Positions 35,891 to 47,285 of a stretch of 64,000 nucleotides of DNA are shown one piece after another; positions within the stretch are counted from its first letter, which is position 1; every line of letters starts with the position of its first letter. A model generated the notes under the pieces. The model ran no database searches. It was not told the origin of the DNA and was given only the letters and a program-made list of their open reading frames with translations. The position numbers and the translations under genes were made by a program. Source of the stretch: Membranipora membranacea (lineage: Eukaryota > Bryozoa > Gymnolaemata > Cheilostomatida > Membraniporidae); NCBI GenBank assembly GCA_914767715.1, contig OU612071.1, positions 4,714,001-4,778,000 of the forward strand, given 5' to 3'.

Positions 35891-36779
35891 ACTAGAATGA
35901 ATTTGCATCCTTTCTTTATTTTGTTTTGGCAGTGATACTTATGTGCTATTTAAAATAGCCATTTAATTCAAAATACATAATCAGATTACATGCTTTACCA
36001 GAATAAAACTTCATAAACGTTCACCTGTTTTTCACATCCCAACTGGATCCACCCCTTTCTCATATATTCTCAAATTATTATTACACTGCTACCAGATACT
36101 TTATGATGGGGTCTTTTTATAAACAAATCATGAAAAATGACATGAGAAGTACATTTATCACTGTTATTCTTGTACGCTTGCACAAAACCTATTATTATGC
36201 TGCAACTGTGTTCGAGGGTTGACTACAATTTGTCTGTAAAACGTCAACCATTGGGTTTAGCAGTATGATATTTTCCCAAAAACTACTCAAGATATGCATG
36301 ATATTGATAAGAAAAATTCAATGACACTGCTTCATTCTATGAACTTTGCCAAGAGAAGTTAAATTGCAAAAAACACCCTTTTAACCCCCTTTTTCGTGTT
36401 TCTTACATGGATTCGCCCCTTTTTGCCCCATTTGTGAAATTGTACATATGCGTCATCAGAACGGCCATAAAAAACTACACCAGATACAGTCTTCAATTTT
36501 CTCTGTTCAAGACACTTACACAGATGTAATTTTTAGAGCCTTTTATGTAAAGCCGCTGCTGGCCTACATGTATGGCCATAAATTTAATCCAATTTGATGA
36601 TAAGTTACAGTCCCTTTAGCCTGGAGCAATGAAACACAATATTGGTGCTTCATGTGTTATTTGAACAATATATTATATCCACAGTAAAACTGTTCAAAGT
36701 GTTAATATCCTAATATCCGATTATATGAATATTTCCTAAATGGATAGGCTTTATTACAATACAAGGTTCAATGTGTATT

Positions 36780-36974
36780 TCAATACACAGGCAATTTATG
36801 TCCTTCACTTGGATAGTGTGTCTCTGCATAATGTGCAGTCTTTCCCAGGGCTGGACTACTATAAATCCAAATCAATATACATCGTTTGCAGTACTTGTGC
36901 CAACAGCTAGTTACAGCTAGATCCTTATAATCCTGGAACAGCTCAGACAAGATGCATTTATGCAACATAATCAA
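36780..36974 (-). pseudogene. Degenerate RING-finger exon (copy B)
   Basis: Counterpart of 22,546-22,740, but with several replacements at the N-terminus (SELFQDYKDL for SEMFHDDKDL) and a small deletion. The near-identity of the copies ends about here. Confidence 0.6.
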
Positions 36975-37511
36975 ATAGCGTTATCACCGATAAACAATAA
37001 ATAGGAATAACAAGTGATAAGTGATAAGTAAATAATATTGAATAAAGGGTTATGCTTATGATAAATCAATGAATAGGCATCAATGATAACGGAATTGGAA
37101 TTAAGGCTATACATGGCTAAATATCTCGAACGGGCAATTTCTATTGTTGCCACTATCTGCAGGAAGCGACACTTTGACTTAATTGATTATTTGTGATGAG
37201 AAGTTGAAAATGAATTTTAGTTAGGTTCTTATCTATAGCGAGGTGATTGGTCTAGGTTGTCTTTGTATCAGCTGATCAATGCCATCGTTACTTGCCCTCT
37301 CAGAAACCAAAGGTCAAATGTTGGTCACTATTGTCACAGCGTACAGTGTATTCGCTTTAAAACTTTTCAGGTTAGATAATGTTTAATTTTCTTTCCCATG
37401 ATGTGATTTCTTCCTGCCAGCCTCTTTATTTAACTCTCAAGCGCCTAGATGCAAAAAGTACGATTAAAAGTGCCCGGAAGTGGCTGAGATGTATTAATAT
37501 TCTAGTTTCTG

Positions 37512-37727
37512 TTGTCCGATCAGACTGCAACAACTCTTGACCTGTGCCAGCTGTCCCACAACTGGTGCTACCATGATCTGTGTGATGTTGACTGCAGCAT
37601 GGCAGAAGTATGCCTTTCTACAGCTGAAAGACGTTTTTCTGTGCACATGACCTTCCTTGTCATTGATCTCGATGCTGGTGAGCAGGGGAAGGATCCTCGC
37701 TGTTACCCTCTACTTTTATTGACTTAG
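37512..37727 (+). CDS. Cys-rich ectodomain-like exon (copy B)
   Basis: Open for 71 codons: QTATTLDLCQLSHNWCYHDL, CDVDCSMAEVC, LSTAERRFSV, FLVIDLDAGEQGKDPRC. About 85-90% identical to the copy A protein, with differences spread over the frame. It is followed by CCCGAGCAG|AG. The nearest transmembrane exon like the one at 8.4 kb is not found downstream, so it is likely non-functional. Family not recognised. Confidence 0.4.
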   Translation: MSDQTATTLDLCQLSHNWCYHDLCDVDCSMAEVCLSTAERRFSVHMTFLVIDLDAGEQGKDPRCYPLLLLT

Positions 37728-38919
37728 TACGCTTCCCCGAGCAGAGTAGTAAAACATTAGTCTGTTTGGTCTGGAGTGTTTGACCCTTCTGACTGATTCT
37801 TTTTGAAAAAACAATTTCTATTTTTTATATCACTGTCTTTCTTTCTGTTGCTGTGCCCATGTTTTTGATGTTACCGCTCAGACTAGCTGCGAAGATTGCA
37901 AACCATGCCTTCACTTATTGACAGCTGACAAAGCAATATTCTGAGCTCCACTGTCACTTTATCAGAGGTGAGCAATGAAAGGAAAGTAATGACCTTTACA
38001 CCTCAATATATATCAAGTTGATTGGCCAATCAGGACCACATACAAGACTTCAAAGGAAAGTTTTAGACACTATTCAATATGGACTGTGCTCTATTACAGA
38101 CACGCATATCAGGAACGGGGGTCTGTTAATCAAGCAACTCCAAAATATACAACAATTCCAATCTTAAAAATCCGTTTTGCAAACTTTTAATTTCTAGATT
38201 TATTTTGTTCATACCGTAGTCTCTGACAGACTTACAAGGAAATCTAACTAAGACGGAGTGATGTAAGCTCCTACAAAATATTATGTATGCAATTAGTATG
38301 TTAGGAATTCAAATGCTCTTTAACGTTTTTTTCAAAGTTGACGGACGTTTTTGTAAGGATTCACAGCACTGTAGCGTGCCGCTGTATGCATCTAGAGACA
38401 AGCCGCTTCAATGCCCGGTGCCTTGAAGTGGCTGAGCTGAAGAAATAGTGTAGTTGTGAAGAATCGATCAGAGATCAGTTGACTAGAACATCTTCGACCT
38501 TGCCCAGTCCCGTATGTCCATCAACTTCATGGCAAACATCACTCGTCAGGTATCTGGATTTCTTTCAGTTGCCATCTTGCGTGCTTTCTTCCCTGTCTTG
38601 TGTGTATCTTATTTAAATAAATTGTTTCTGATTGTTAGTCCAAATTTGTTAACATAACATAAAGAACATTATTGGACAAAAAAAAAGTGTTGTAAAGCCG
38701 TTTTTTTAGCAATATACTCACCACATACATAATGGCTAGCAAAAACAAAGGAACAAAAACGTAAATGTTGATGTGTTTGCAGACTTGTAGTGAGCAGCTG
38801 GGAGGCAGTACATCTCCTAGAAGGCTAAATACAGTAGCCTAAAAGCTCAAAATTTCCAAAAACCTAAGCCTTGATCAGAAATAAAACCTGGCATATGTTC
38901 TGTGAGGAACAGAAATGTA

Positions 38920-39960
38920 TGTACCGCTGAAAAAGTTCCAGCACGTAATTCGATGAGTAAGTTCTCTAACTCTGATTATAATTGAAAGTGTATTCTCTTT
39001 GAACTTTCTTTGAGATAATGGAGATAACTACAACTTACTAAGGTTCTGTGTAAATTTTCGGTACCACGTTAAATTAAAAATGTAATAAGTTAATCTTAAC
39101 AAAATTCAATGTGACGAACAGCCGGCTCCCCGTTCCAGGTTCAGAGAAACCCTTAGGATTGTATATCAGTCTGATCCCTCTTGGACTTCGGAGAAGTTGG
39201 CTCCTAGTCTTTCAAAGAGTGGCTCCTGCCGATATACTGCTTTTTAGAAGATAAGCTTTATACTTCAAAATGTCTTGCAGTCTCAAGTATTTTGTGGATT
39301 AATTACTTTCAACGCTAAAATTGATCTTTGTATAGTATCTGGAAGTCCAATTAGGTAGTTTGGGCAGTTTGATTATTCAAAGGTAATACAACTCCTATAA
39401 TTGTGTGTCAGGTTTGAAATTGCAAGGTTAACATTTATGATGACTCTTGAATCCTGAAAACTAGGTGTTGTTTAAAGTAACTGATTTTGAAAATCAAGCG
39501 GGTTAAATAATTTTATTTAGTTTGTTTTCTGAAAGTATTTCAAATAATCTTAAAATATCTAAATATAATATGTTAAAAAATATAAAGATAATAATTAACA
39601 AAATCCTTTCGTTAGCTTTTTCTTCAGTAGTAGGATATCCATAAGGTAGTTATAATATCCAAAAGTAGTTAATATAAGTAATATAATATTCAATAGTTAA
39701 TATCAAATATTAATCGTCAGAAGATGTGAGTGAAAAATGATTCAGAGTAAATGGTGTACTTGAATAATTTAACTTATGATAAAATAATTCAAAGATAATT
39801 CGTAAATACAATTCTATAATTGTATTAAAAGTGTTCTGTGTGTGTGTCTCTGTGTGTGTAGTTTTGTTGTCTTGTTGTGTTAATTCTTAAGTGACGAGTT
39901 TCTTCTCCTTTTATACCCTCCGATCGGTTTTCATCAGATAAACAAAACCTAAAGCTATCT
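38920..39960 (-). pseudogene. Third, eroded copy of the 10.6-12.3 kb unit
   Basis: Sequence from the GTGAGGAAC block through the GAGCCGGCTCCCCGTTCC block, the CCAATTAGGTAG flank and a promoter module (39,903-39,930: TATAAAAGG kept, CCAAT changed to CCGAT) follows the same order as 10.6-12.3 and 28.4-30.0 kb. Coding frames contain several stops and large pieces are missing. Confidence 0.65.
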
Positions 39961-41040
39961 CATATAAAACTTCAGATTATAGCATAATTAAAGCTTTCTT
40001 CATTGTTCATTGGTACACTGCCTACATGTACCGTTATGATTTCACTCTTTGCCATGAGCTTCTTCGGAGCAGATCATCATCTAGCTATTAGATCATGGCA
40101 GATTGTCACATACAAAACATTTGACCTTTACTTTAACTCTGCTTATGTAACGTACTGTGTGCTAATAAGGCTAATAAGGTAAATAATTCTCAAACATACT
40201 TGAATTTATACGTCCTACAATTTGATGTATTGAAACATTCTCTATTTGGTATGTTATTGCAAAGCTACTTCTTTGCTTTATGATGTGCCTTTTACCACAT
40301 AACTTTCACTGAAAACGTCAACTTATCTTTCTTTTTACTGTTCTTTACAGTTACACCTAATAATCCACACACAGTTAAGGTTACACAAACTTATCTGATT
40401 TTTATGCTGGGAATCTTTGTTTTACTTTTCAATCCAGTAGGTCTGTTTTTACCCACATGTATAACAGGCCACCTTAAGCTCATATAACTTTCGTGGGTTA
40501 ATGGCCCTATACCCTTCCTTTTCGTAGCTGGCCAACCTTTTTTGGCATTTTTATTCCGTATGGAAACACAGTAAAGCTCCTTTGTTTTGGTCCCTTCTGA
40601 ACAGACCCGGCTAAAGTTCATTATTACCTTATTAGTAATGACATCCTGTGTTTTGAATCAAACCTTATGCTTGTTATAAAAAAATCCTGACAACATTTTG
40701 AAATGAAGTCGAATTGAGACTTATTCCCAATTTTGTTGGTTATTCGAGTTAACATCCAATTAGTATATAAGCATTGTTCAATGAATTTTGAGTGACTTGC
40801 ACAGTATGAGCGGAATAAGATTTTGGTATTGGCGCAGTCCTGAAATCAGGAAAAATCAGAAATTAGTTTTGAGAAGTAATCCATAGTTTGTACATAATTA
40901 AAAAAGTCGCTTTCAAGAGTAGGTAGCTGGGAAGATTTGGTCAAAAGTTGGTGTGCCTAGCTGCAGCAGTACTGGAAATAATTGGGAGAAAAAAATTATA
41001 TATGTTAACCATTTGCAATGATGGCACATTCAATTCACTG
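39961..41040. other. No gene recognised
   Basis: AT-rich. A 76-codon minus-strand frame at 40,391-40,621 is rich in Lys and lacks domain or splice support. Confidence 0.35.
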
Positions 41041-41101
41041 TTATATATATTTATATATATATATATATCTATATATATTTATATAGATATATTATATATT
41101 C
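41041..41101. repeat. TA-rich microsatellite
   Basis: Alternating TA and TTTA/TCTA runs of about 60 bp. Confidence 0.95.
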
Positions 41102-42080
41102 ATACTGTTATAATCTACATAGACAGGAACCATAAAATCAGCAGACAACTCTGCTACTCAGCCTAGTTATCAGTTATCACCAAAAGAAAAATATGAAGCC
41201 TGAAATTGTCTTCCATTCAACAAAGAGAGGATAACTAAAAACATCTAGATTGAACTTCAAATAAACAATGCAATGTTTGAACTTGACTCAGTGGACCATT
41301 GAACGCCAGTGTTTTTTTAAGATGATGAAAAACTAATTTGAGGAGCGTCTTTATTTTATGGATACAATGTGGGTTAATAAAGAGCATGGTAAATACATAA
41401 ATTATCGCACTGTTGGATTTCTTCTCCCCTGACCTCGTTAATAGAACATAGATGATGTACGGATATCGTACAAGATCACAAATTTAGGCAACTACTTACA
41501 TGATCTCAATCTGATCATATGTATAAAACAATCGATACTGAATCCAATATCTCACCCCAAACACGAAGGTCACAAAGGTGACAAACCGGCAGCACTATAA
41601 CACTCACAAAATCACAGCCATTCAAAGAGCTGGGTAAACAATATTCTGATAGACAAAAAATTAAATCTGTATAACTTTTCAATATAATAGTTGAGCCTTG
41701 ATACAATCTACTGAACTTTTGCAGAGAGTGCCTACAAGCTACTGGTAAACACTGATGTCGTGAGTTAGTCATATTGATGCTCACCAAATTTTTCGATTTA
41801 GCTAAAAGTAAGTAAATAAACGCTTACATTGCAGATTTGTCGCCTGACGGCCAAAACATAAATAATGAGACATGATGGAACCAGGTGGTGAATTCATAAG
41901 TGTTACTAGTTACTAGTACTGATCTTGTAATATGCAATAATGCATTTTGGCACCACAATCGTGACTGTTAGTAATGGTTCACACCAAAACCAGAATACGG
42001 CTCTTATAGAAGTACAAGAATATACTAGATCATTTTTTAGGGGTGGAAAATGAATAAATAGTCAATCTTTAAACCGATAG

Positions 42081-42086
42081 TTTATT
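42081..42086 (-). other. Poly(A) signal of the C-type lectin gene
   Basis: AATAAA on the minus strand about 70 bases after the lectin stop codon. Confidence 0.65.
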
Positions 42087-42155
42087 TTTATTGATAGTAA
42101 CATAACGTCTCTATAATATCACATGTATATGTTTTGGAGACAGTGATGGATGTGA

Positions 42156-42397
42156 TTAGTTACTGTTTGTTTCACAAATATATCTGACCCGGGTAATAAA
42201 GCAGTCGCAGGCACGAAGCTTCTCATAATGTGTAAAATATCCAGTCACACAGCCACAGTTTTGCAGATCTGTTTCAACACGTTGACCAGAATTCCAGATA
42301 AGATCAGTAGTAGATACTAATGTAGTTATCCTCCCCTGCCATCGCCATCCATCATCAGACCCTCTCAGTCCAAACCAGTAATATTCGATCCATCTTG
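42156..42397 (-). CDS. Lectin coding exon 4 (second half of CTLD)
   Basis: Acceptor TTATTCTTTCTAG. Encodes YYWFGLRGSDDGWRWQG, matching the WIGL core and the W-x-W strand, then NCGC...ACDC and the closing RYICE cysteine, stop TAA at 42,156-42,158. Confidence 0.88.
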
Positions 42398-44513
42398 CTA
42401 GAAAGAATAAGATCTGCAAATTATGAAATCTCAAACATCTGCTTGTTGTATATTATTGCTATGTACAAACTAAGATAAATATTTATTTATTTATATATAT
42501 TTTATTTATATATTTATTATGAATTTTTTTTTTGCCAAAAATTCTTGATACAATGATCTCCAACTATGAAGTGTTATTGAAATAAAAACGTTTGACTTGG
42601 GTGATCCTATTTTTGAAATTATGATACCTTTTTACAAGACCAGATAAATTTTTCATGCAATAACAGGTCTACTAATACACCATGATAATGACTGATAAAT
42701 AAATGTTAGTAAAGAATATGAGTACGAGGAATTTGTGTATTAATTTACTTGTTGTCTTCTCATGTACAATAAAGAACACTTCTGAGTGAATTTCGATGCA
42801 TGAAGGTATATGATATTTTGCATCTAATCAATCTAATCCATGACATGAATTTATATGAAATGTTATTGTTAGTTGTTGTAAATGCTGGCATGTGACTGCA
42901 TTGGTTTTTAACAGAGTGTACCTGGTGTGTTTTGAAGATCATTCAAAGTGCTGACAACCCATCTTGCAGACTCTTCTGTGGGGAAAACAGCCAGAGTTTC
43001 TCCAGCTTCTTCACATGCAGATTTAGCCTGAGTCCAGTTAGCTGTCTGCTGAACAAACCGTATACAGGTGGACGAGAACGGGTTAAGAACATACCCATCT
43101 GGGCAAGTGGCCTCTACAAAAAAATACATGAGACATGAGTTCAGCAATTATAGAGTTCCTGTACACTGTAACAGGCCCTAATTTAGGTCGTGGTCGAAGC
43201 TGCATATCGAAAATAAGATGAGAGTCGCCAGTTAAAATCGCTTGGAACCAGGTTCCTGTCTGCTTAACAAACCGTAGACAGGTGGATGAGAACGGGTTTA
43301 GTACATATCCCTCTGGGCAAGTTTCCTCTAAAAATAAATACATTTCATCGTCCATTAACTAGAGAATGAGACATGAGTTCAGCAATTATAGAGTTCCGGT
43401 GCACTGCAGGATGGCACAAGAATCATGATGATACAAACGATGATTGTACGGTAAGATGTCACCATTCATTCACTAATTTAGTAATTCCGCTTTTCGTGTT
43501 AATTTAGGTCGTGGTTGAAGCTACATATCGAAAATAAGATGAGAGTCGCCAGTTAAAATCGTCCTCCATACATCATTCATCACCAGTCCTTATGTAACAA
43601 ATACTGACTCAGGCTTGACCATGTTGCATACAATTAAGTTTGCTCAAGGATAACATTGAACGCACCCTTTTCTGTTGGTGTCGATACAATTTCTGTTGTT
43701 GTAGATTCCAAATTTGTGTGCGTTGTCATCGAATGAGATGCCTTCTCTGTTGTTGTTGGTACAGTTGTTATAGATTCAGCATTTGGAGACGTAGTCCTCA
43801 ATTGAGATTCCTGACATTCTCTCATCAGGTCTAGAAATTGTTTGTAGAGGATCTTCTCCACTTCTATCTGTCGATCTGTTTCATGAGAATCACTGAGTTC
43901 CCGTTGTGCCCGCACACCTGGTATGTCACTGCAGTTCATATCTGGATAAAGAAGAATCACTATAGTAAAGGATTCATCTACCCCGAAAATTGGCCCAGAT
44001 TACATTTCATAAAGCTATGACTAGTCATGCCTTGAGAGGTGATTTGGTGGAGAAAATAAATGAATAATAGTGATACGAGTGAAATTTAAGTCAAATACTT
44101 GATCAAATAAAATATTAAATTATCTGGTCGGACTTAGCAACGAATATCTTTATTTTATACTATTTTCTAAACTTTTTGCTTTATATCATCCCAGAGTGCT
44201 GTGAGGAATTGCATTTTTTGGCACTGAAACAAAAACATTTGAGAGCAACAAACTAGTGCATTGGTAAGAGTAATCTAAGCAAAGAGTCAAGAGCAATTAA
44301 ATAAATTGTAGCTGTAAATGAGTTATATCTGCTAACCCTGTCTGCAATGTGTGATTAAAGTATATGTGACTTACCTAGAAGTTGCTTATGTAATATTTGT
44401 ACACGGTATCTATAGCGTCTCAGCTCAGCTTCCTTCGAACTGATTTCACCAGCATCTGATAGAGCCACAGCAGTCAGAGTACAAATCAGTACAACTAAGA
44501 TATGAGCCCTCAT
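42156..44513 (-). CDS. Secreted C-type lectin, four coding exons
   Basis: Joining 44,375-44,513, 43,666-43,941, 42,922-43,113 and 42,156-42,397 gives one frame of about 282 residues. All introns are GT-AG and phase 1. Order: signal peptide (residues 1-20), a charged probably helical segment, a Thr/Ser-rich stalk, and a C-terminal long-form C-type lectin domain. An acceptor (CCTCTCTGTTGTAG) abuts the ATG, so the 5' UTR has its own upstream exon. The usual EPN/QPD and WND calcium and sugar motifs are not seen (GQRVET and CDC instead), so calcium-dependent sugar binding is doubtful. Such proteins are often immune or adhesive, which is inference here. Confidence 0.85.
42922..43113 (-). CDS. Lectin coding exon 3 (first half of CTLD)
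   Basis: Acceptor TTTTTTTGTAG. Encodes CPDGYVLNPFSSTC, the N-terminal loop disulphide of long-form domains, then NWTQAKSACEEAGETLAVFP, the conserved first helix with its cysteine. Ends ACACCAG|GTACAC, phase 1. Confidence 0.88.
43239..43327 (-). pseudogene. Truncated tandem copy of lectin exon 3
   Basis: An acceptor (TATTTTTAG) and the first 29 codons (ETCPEGYVLNPFSSTC...GTWFQA) duplicate exon 3. Homology then stops and intron-like sequence follows with no donor. Flanking intron pieces are also duplicated (43,128-43,243 against 43,369-43,565). If spliced in, it would disrupt the lectin domain. Confidence 0.75.
43666..43941 (-). CDS. Lectin coding exon 2 (stalk)
   Basis: Begins after TTTATCCAG with MNCSDIPGVRAQREL, passes a likely coiled segment (QIEVEKILYKQFLDLMRECQ), then a Thr-rich region ending TPTEK. 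The donor is GTGCGT, phase 1. The Thr-rich part is a likely O-glycosylated spacer. Confidence 0.8.
44375..44513 (-). CDS. Lectin coding exon 1 (signal peptide)
   Basis: Starts MRAHILVVLICTLTAVALSD, a clear signal peptide, then a Lys/Arg/Glu-rich stretch to HKQLL. It ends in CTAG|GTAAGT, phase 1. ATG is the first base of the exon after a strong acceptor. Confidence 0.88.
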
Positions 44514-46837
44514 CTACAACAGAGAGGGGAAGGTCAAAATATGTAATTGTTTCCTCATAAAGAAGTCAACAAGGAGATGGTGAATATTGACAAATGAATG
44601 AAGAATGAACTACTGTCAATATACCAAATCAAGACACAAATCTCTATATCTGTTATAATATTCATTATTTTTTAACAGTATTCCCCGCTATTATCGTTGG
44701 TTATCACAGTCACTTATAGCTTTTGTCAATAGTAACAAATGCTTCTGTGACACTGCGCATTGACATCATTACAGCCATATTTCACTCAAGGTAAAATGCT
44801 AAGAGTTTCTATTAAAAAGCGTTAAAAATGATATAGGTATAAGTGTAATATGTTATTTATGTCTGGTAGAGAAGTTAGCACGGAAATGGTGCTTCAACTG
44901 AAAAGACAAAAGTGAGTTCCATAAGGACCGAAATGTTTACAGAAATGATAATATTTGGTTGAATATCTATATGTAAGCCTAGAGAGCTGCTATTTACCAA
45001 TAAAATAATTAAAATACATCCTGTTATATTTTTCTTAAGCCACATTTTCTTTTAAACAATAACAGTACTTGAGGAAAAATATAGTATAAAAGCAAAATAT
45101 CAAAAGTCAAAGTCCGACTAATATTTCTATAGGTTACTTCAGTCGTTTACCTTGAATAAGATGCAAGTGCAGATAGTACACAGCAGGCGATGTATGAGAA
45201 AAAAGCTTAGGATGCAATTCTTTAAATAGTTTGACTTTGACTTTGATACAAATATCAATTTTTGATTGCAACACTACAGATTTTGTTCGCGACGTACAAG
45301 GACTTATTTGTAAGAGTTATCTTACCAAATAACAATGTAGTCCATGCCATTCATTGTCAGGATTTACAAAGCAGTATTGATACAGGATAACAATACCAGC
45401 TTCAAACAATTGCAACTCGAGTTGTATAACTGTTGATATTTATATATTCATTAGCACAGCAACAGCAACAGCACAAGCTAAGATTGCACAGCAGTAAAGT
45501 CGAGATGACAAGATCTATTTTGTTTCAGAATTGCAATAATTGAGACCGAGTGCAAAATATGGACGTTCTTTTTTGGTTTGAATTTTCCCAACCAAGTGAT
45601 CATTTTGTGGTGTTATTCTATTTAATCAGACAAAATCTGCGACTCGAATTGTATAACTGGTGATATTCATATATCATTAGGAATACAACAGCACATTTTG
45701 AGATTCAAACATGTAGTTTATTCGTGAAAGCTGAGATTGTAAATAGGCATGATGGATTGAAGTGAGGAGTTAAATCACAGCTGACAGAGCTATCAAGTGG
45801 TCATTGATTCAGAAAACAATTCGCAAAATTCATACTGACACAAGCCCATAAAAATATACCTAGTATTGGTGGTCATCAAACTACACGACAGCCTAATAAG
45901 TAAGCATTTGAGAAACTATTATCCAAAGATTGTACGACATTTACATGAAAGCTGAAATTACAATTAGGCTTGATGGATTAAAATAAGACTTTACTTTAAC
46001 TGTCCGAAAATGTCTTATCAATGATCACAGTGGAAATCAGGTTTACACTCTTATATTGAAGTTGAAAATTAACTTAAGTGTAAATTAAATATTGACTGTC
46101 CGGTTGTGTTTCTCTTGAGCAATTAAAATGTTCAGTTTTTGTTTCCAAGCAAATGGCTTGGCATCCGTTTGCGTCGCACACTACGAACAATGCTATCAAG
46201 TTGTCTCCCTCTCAATTTAACTTTATCCACCGTCCCGTGTAATTACGCCGTGCAGGACGGTAACCGAAAAGATGGAGGATGGCATACTCCCTCATCCTCT
46301 GTAATGCAGACATAAGGACTGTATGTAGCTGTAGGTTATTGATGTCGTCCATGCTCAAAGCCAGGCCTTTCTTAATCCTTGTAATCCTTTTCCGTAATTT
46401 CTAAAATACAGAGCTGAGAAGATTAACATATTTAATGAATTGCAAAAGTTCTAGGAGCGGATGGATGGGATAGTTGGCATTGTATTATAAACCCTTTGTA
46501 AGAAGCTTGGCATCGTCAATATTGCTATAACATTAGAGGGATCCCAGATTTTAAGTTCACAGAAAGCTCTGTTTCTGTTTAAAGTTAAAAACTTTTAGCC
46601 TCATTCAGAAATCTACTTGACAAAGCTGTTGCCAACGAGTTTCTTCAGCAGCCGTCCCAAAAAAAATTCCTAATCACAATTAGCTGTCAGCCGATCAATA
46701 CAGTCTAAAAAATCCTATATAGTGATATGACAAATTGGCTACATCATTTCTCGTTTGATTGATAAGAATCCAATGTTTGCACATAATAAATTCACCTACA
46801 TTTTTCTTTTTTGTTGACTCAGATCGGCTTAGCCTAT
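44514..46837. other. Lectin upstream region, no coding exon seen
   Basis: Expected to contain the lectin's untranslated first exon and promoter, which I could not place. A diverged repeat pair occurs at about 45,415-45,480 and 45,650-45,715 (ACTCGA[GA]TTGTATAACT). GTTGTCTCCCT occurs near 46,200. Confidence 0.4.
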
Positions 46838-47285
46838 AGTCTATGCACTTTGCAGGATATGCTTGGATTTTTCCTCTCATTACTTCTACATTAATCTTAC
46901 TTCATATAGCCTAGGGTCCAATAATACACATTGTATGACCTTTTGTCAATGTCATGAATGACCGCCCTTATTCAAATAGAAAGAAATTTTGGCTGACATT
47001 TTCTTTACTACTTGGCAGTGAATATCTCTGCTCATGGGTATTTCCCAAACATGAGACTACTTTTCCAAGAGTCTGACTGAAAAACTCTCATACCTGGAGC
47101 AATATAGTAGGTGGCATGAATAGAAATCAATAGATATTGCAATTTTAGTGCTCCCAATGATTAACTTAACACTCAAGGGCAGACAACTCCAGCAAGATCC
47201 TGCATTGTTCTTGGACTTTCTCTCGCCCGGGGGGCCGTCGGACGAGGAGAAAAAGTCAGGGGGGCTCTGACTAAGATCGGCTATC
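46838..47285 (-). repeat. Dispersed repeat, inverted partner of 749-1,192
   Basis: Reverse complement of the left copy, ending in the same GC-rich terminus (GGGGGGCCGTCGGAC). Confidence 0.75.

Larger units (their letters stand above)
26757..37755 (+). repeat. Segmental duplication, copy B
   Basis: Direct duplicate of 8,918-23,450. It is about 3.5 kb shorter because it lacks the foldback MITE, the 3.2-kb segment and five minisatellite units. From 31,207 to 36,780 it is almost base-identical to copy A. Confidence 0.92.
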
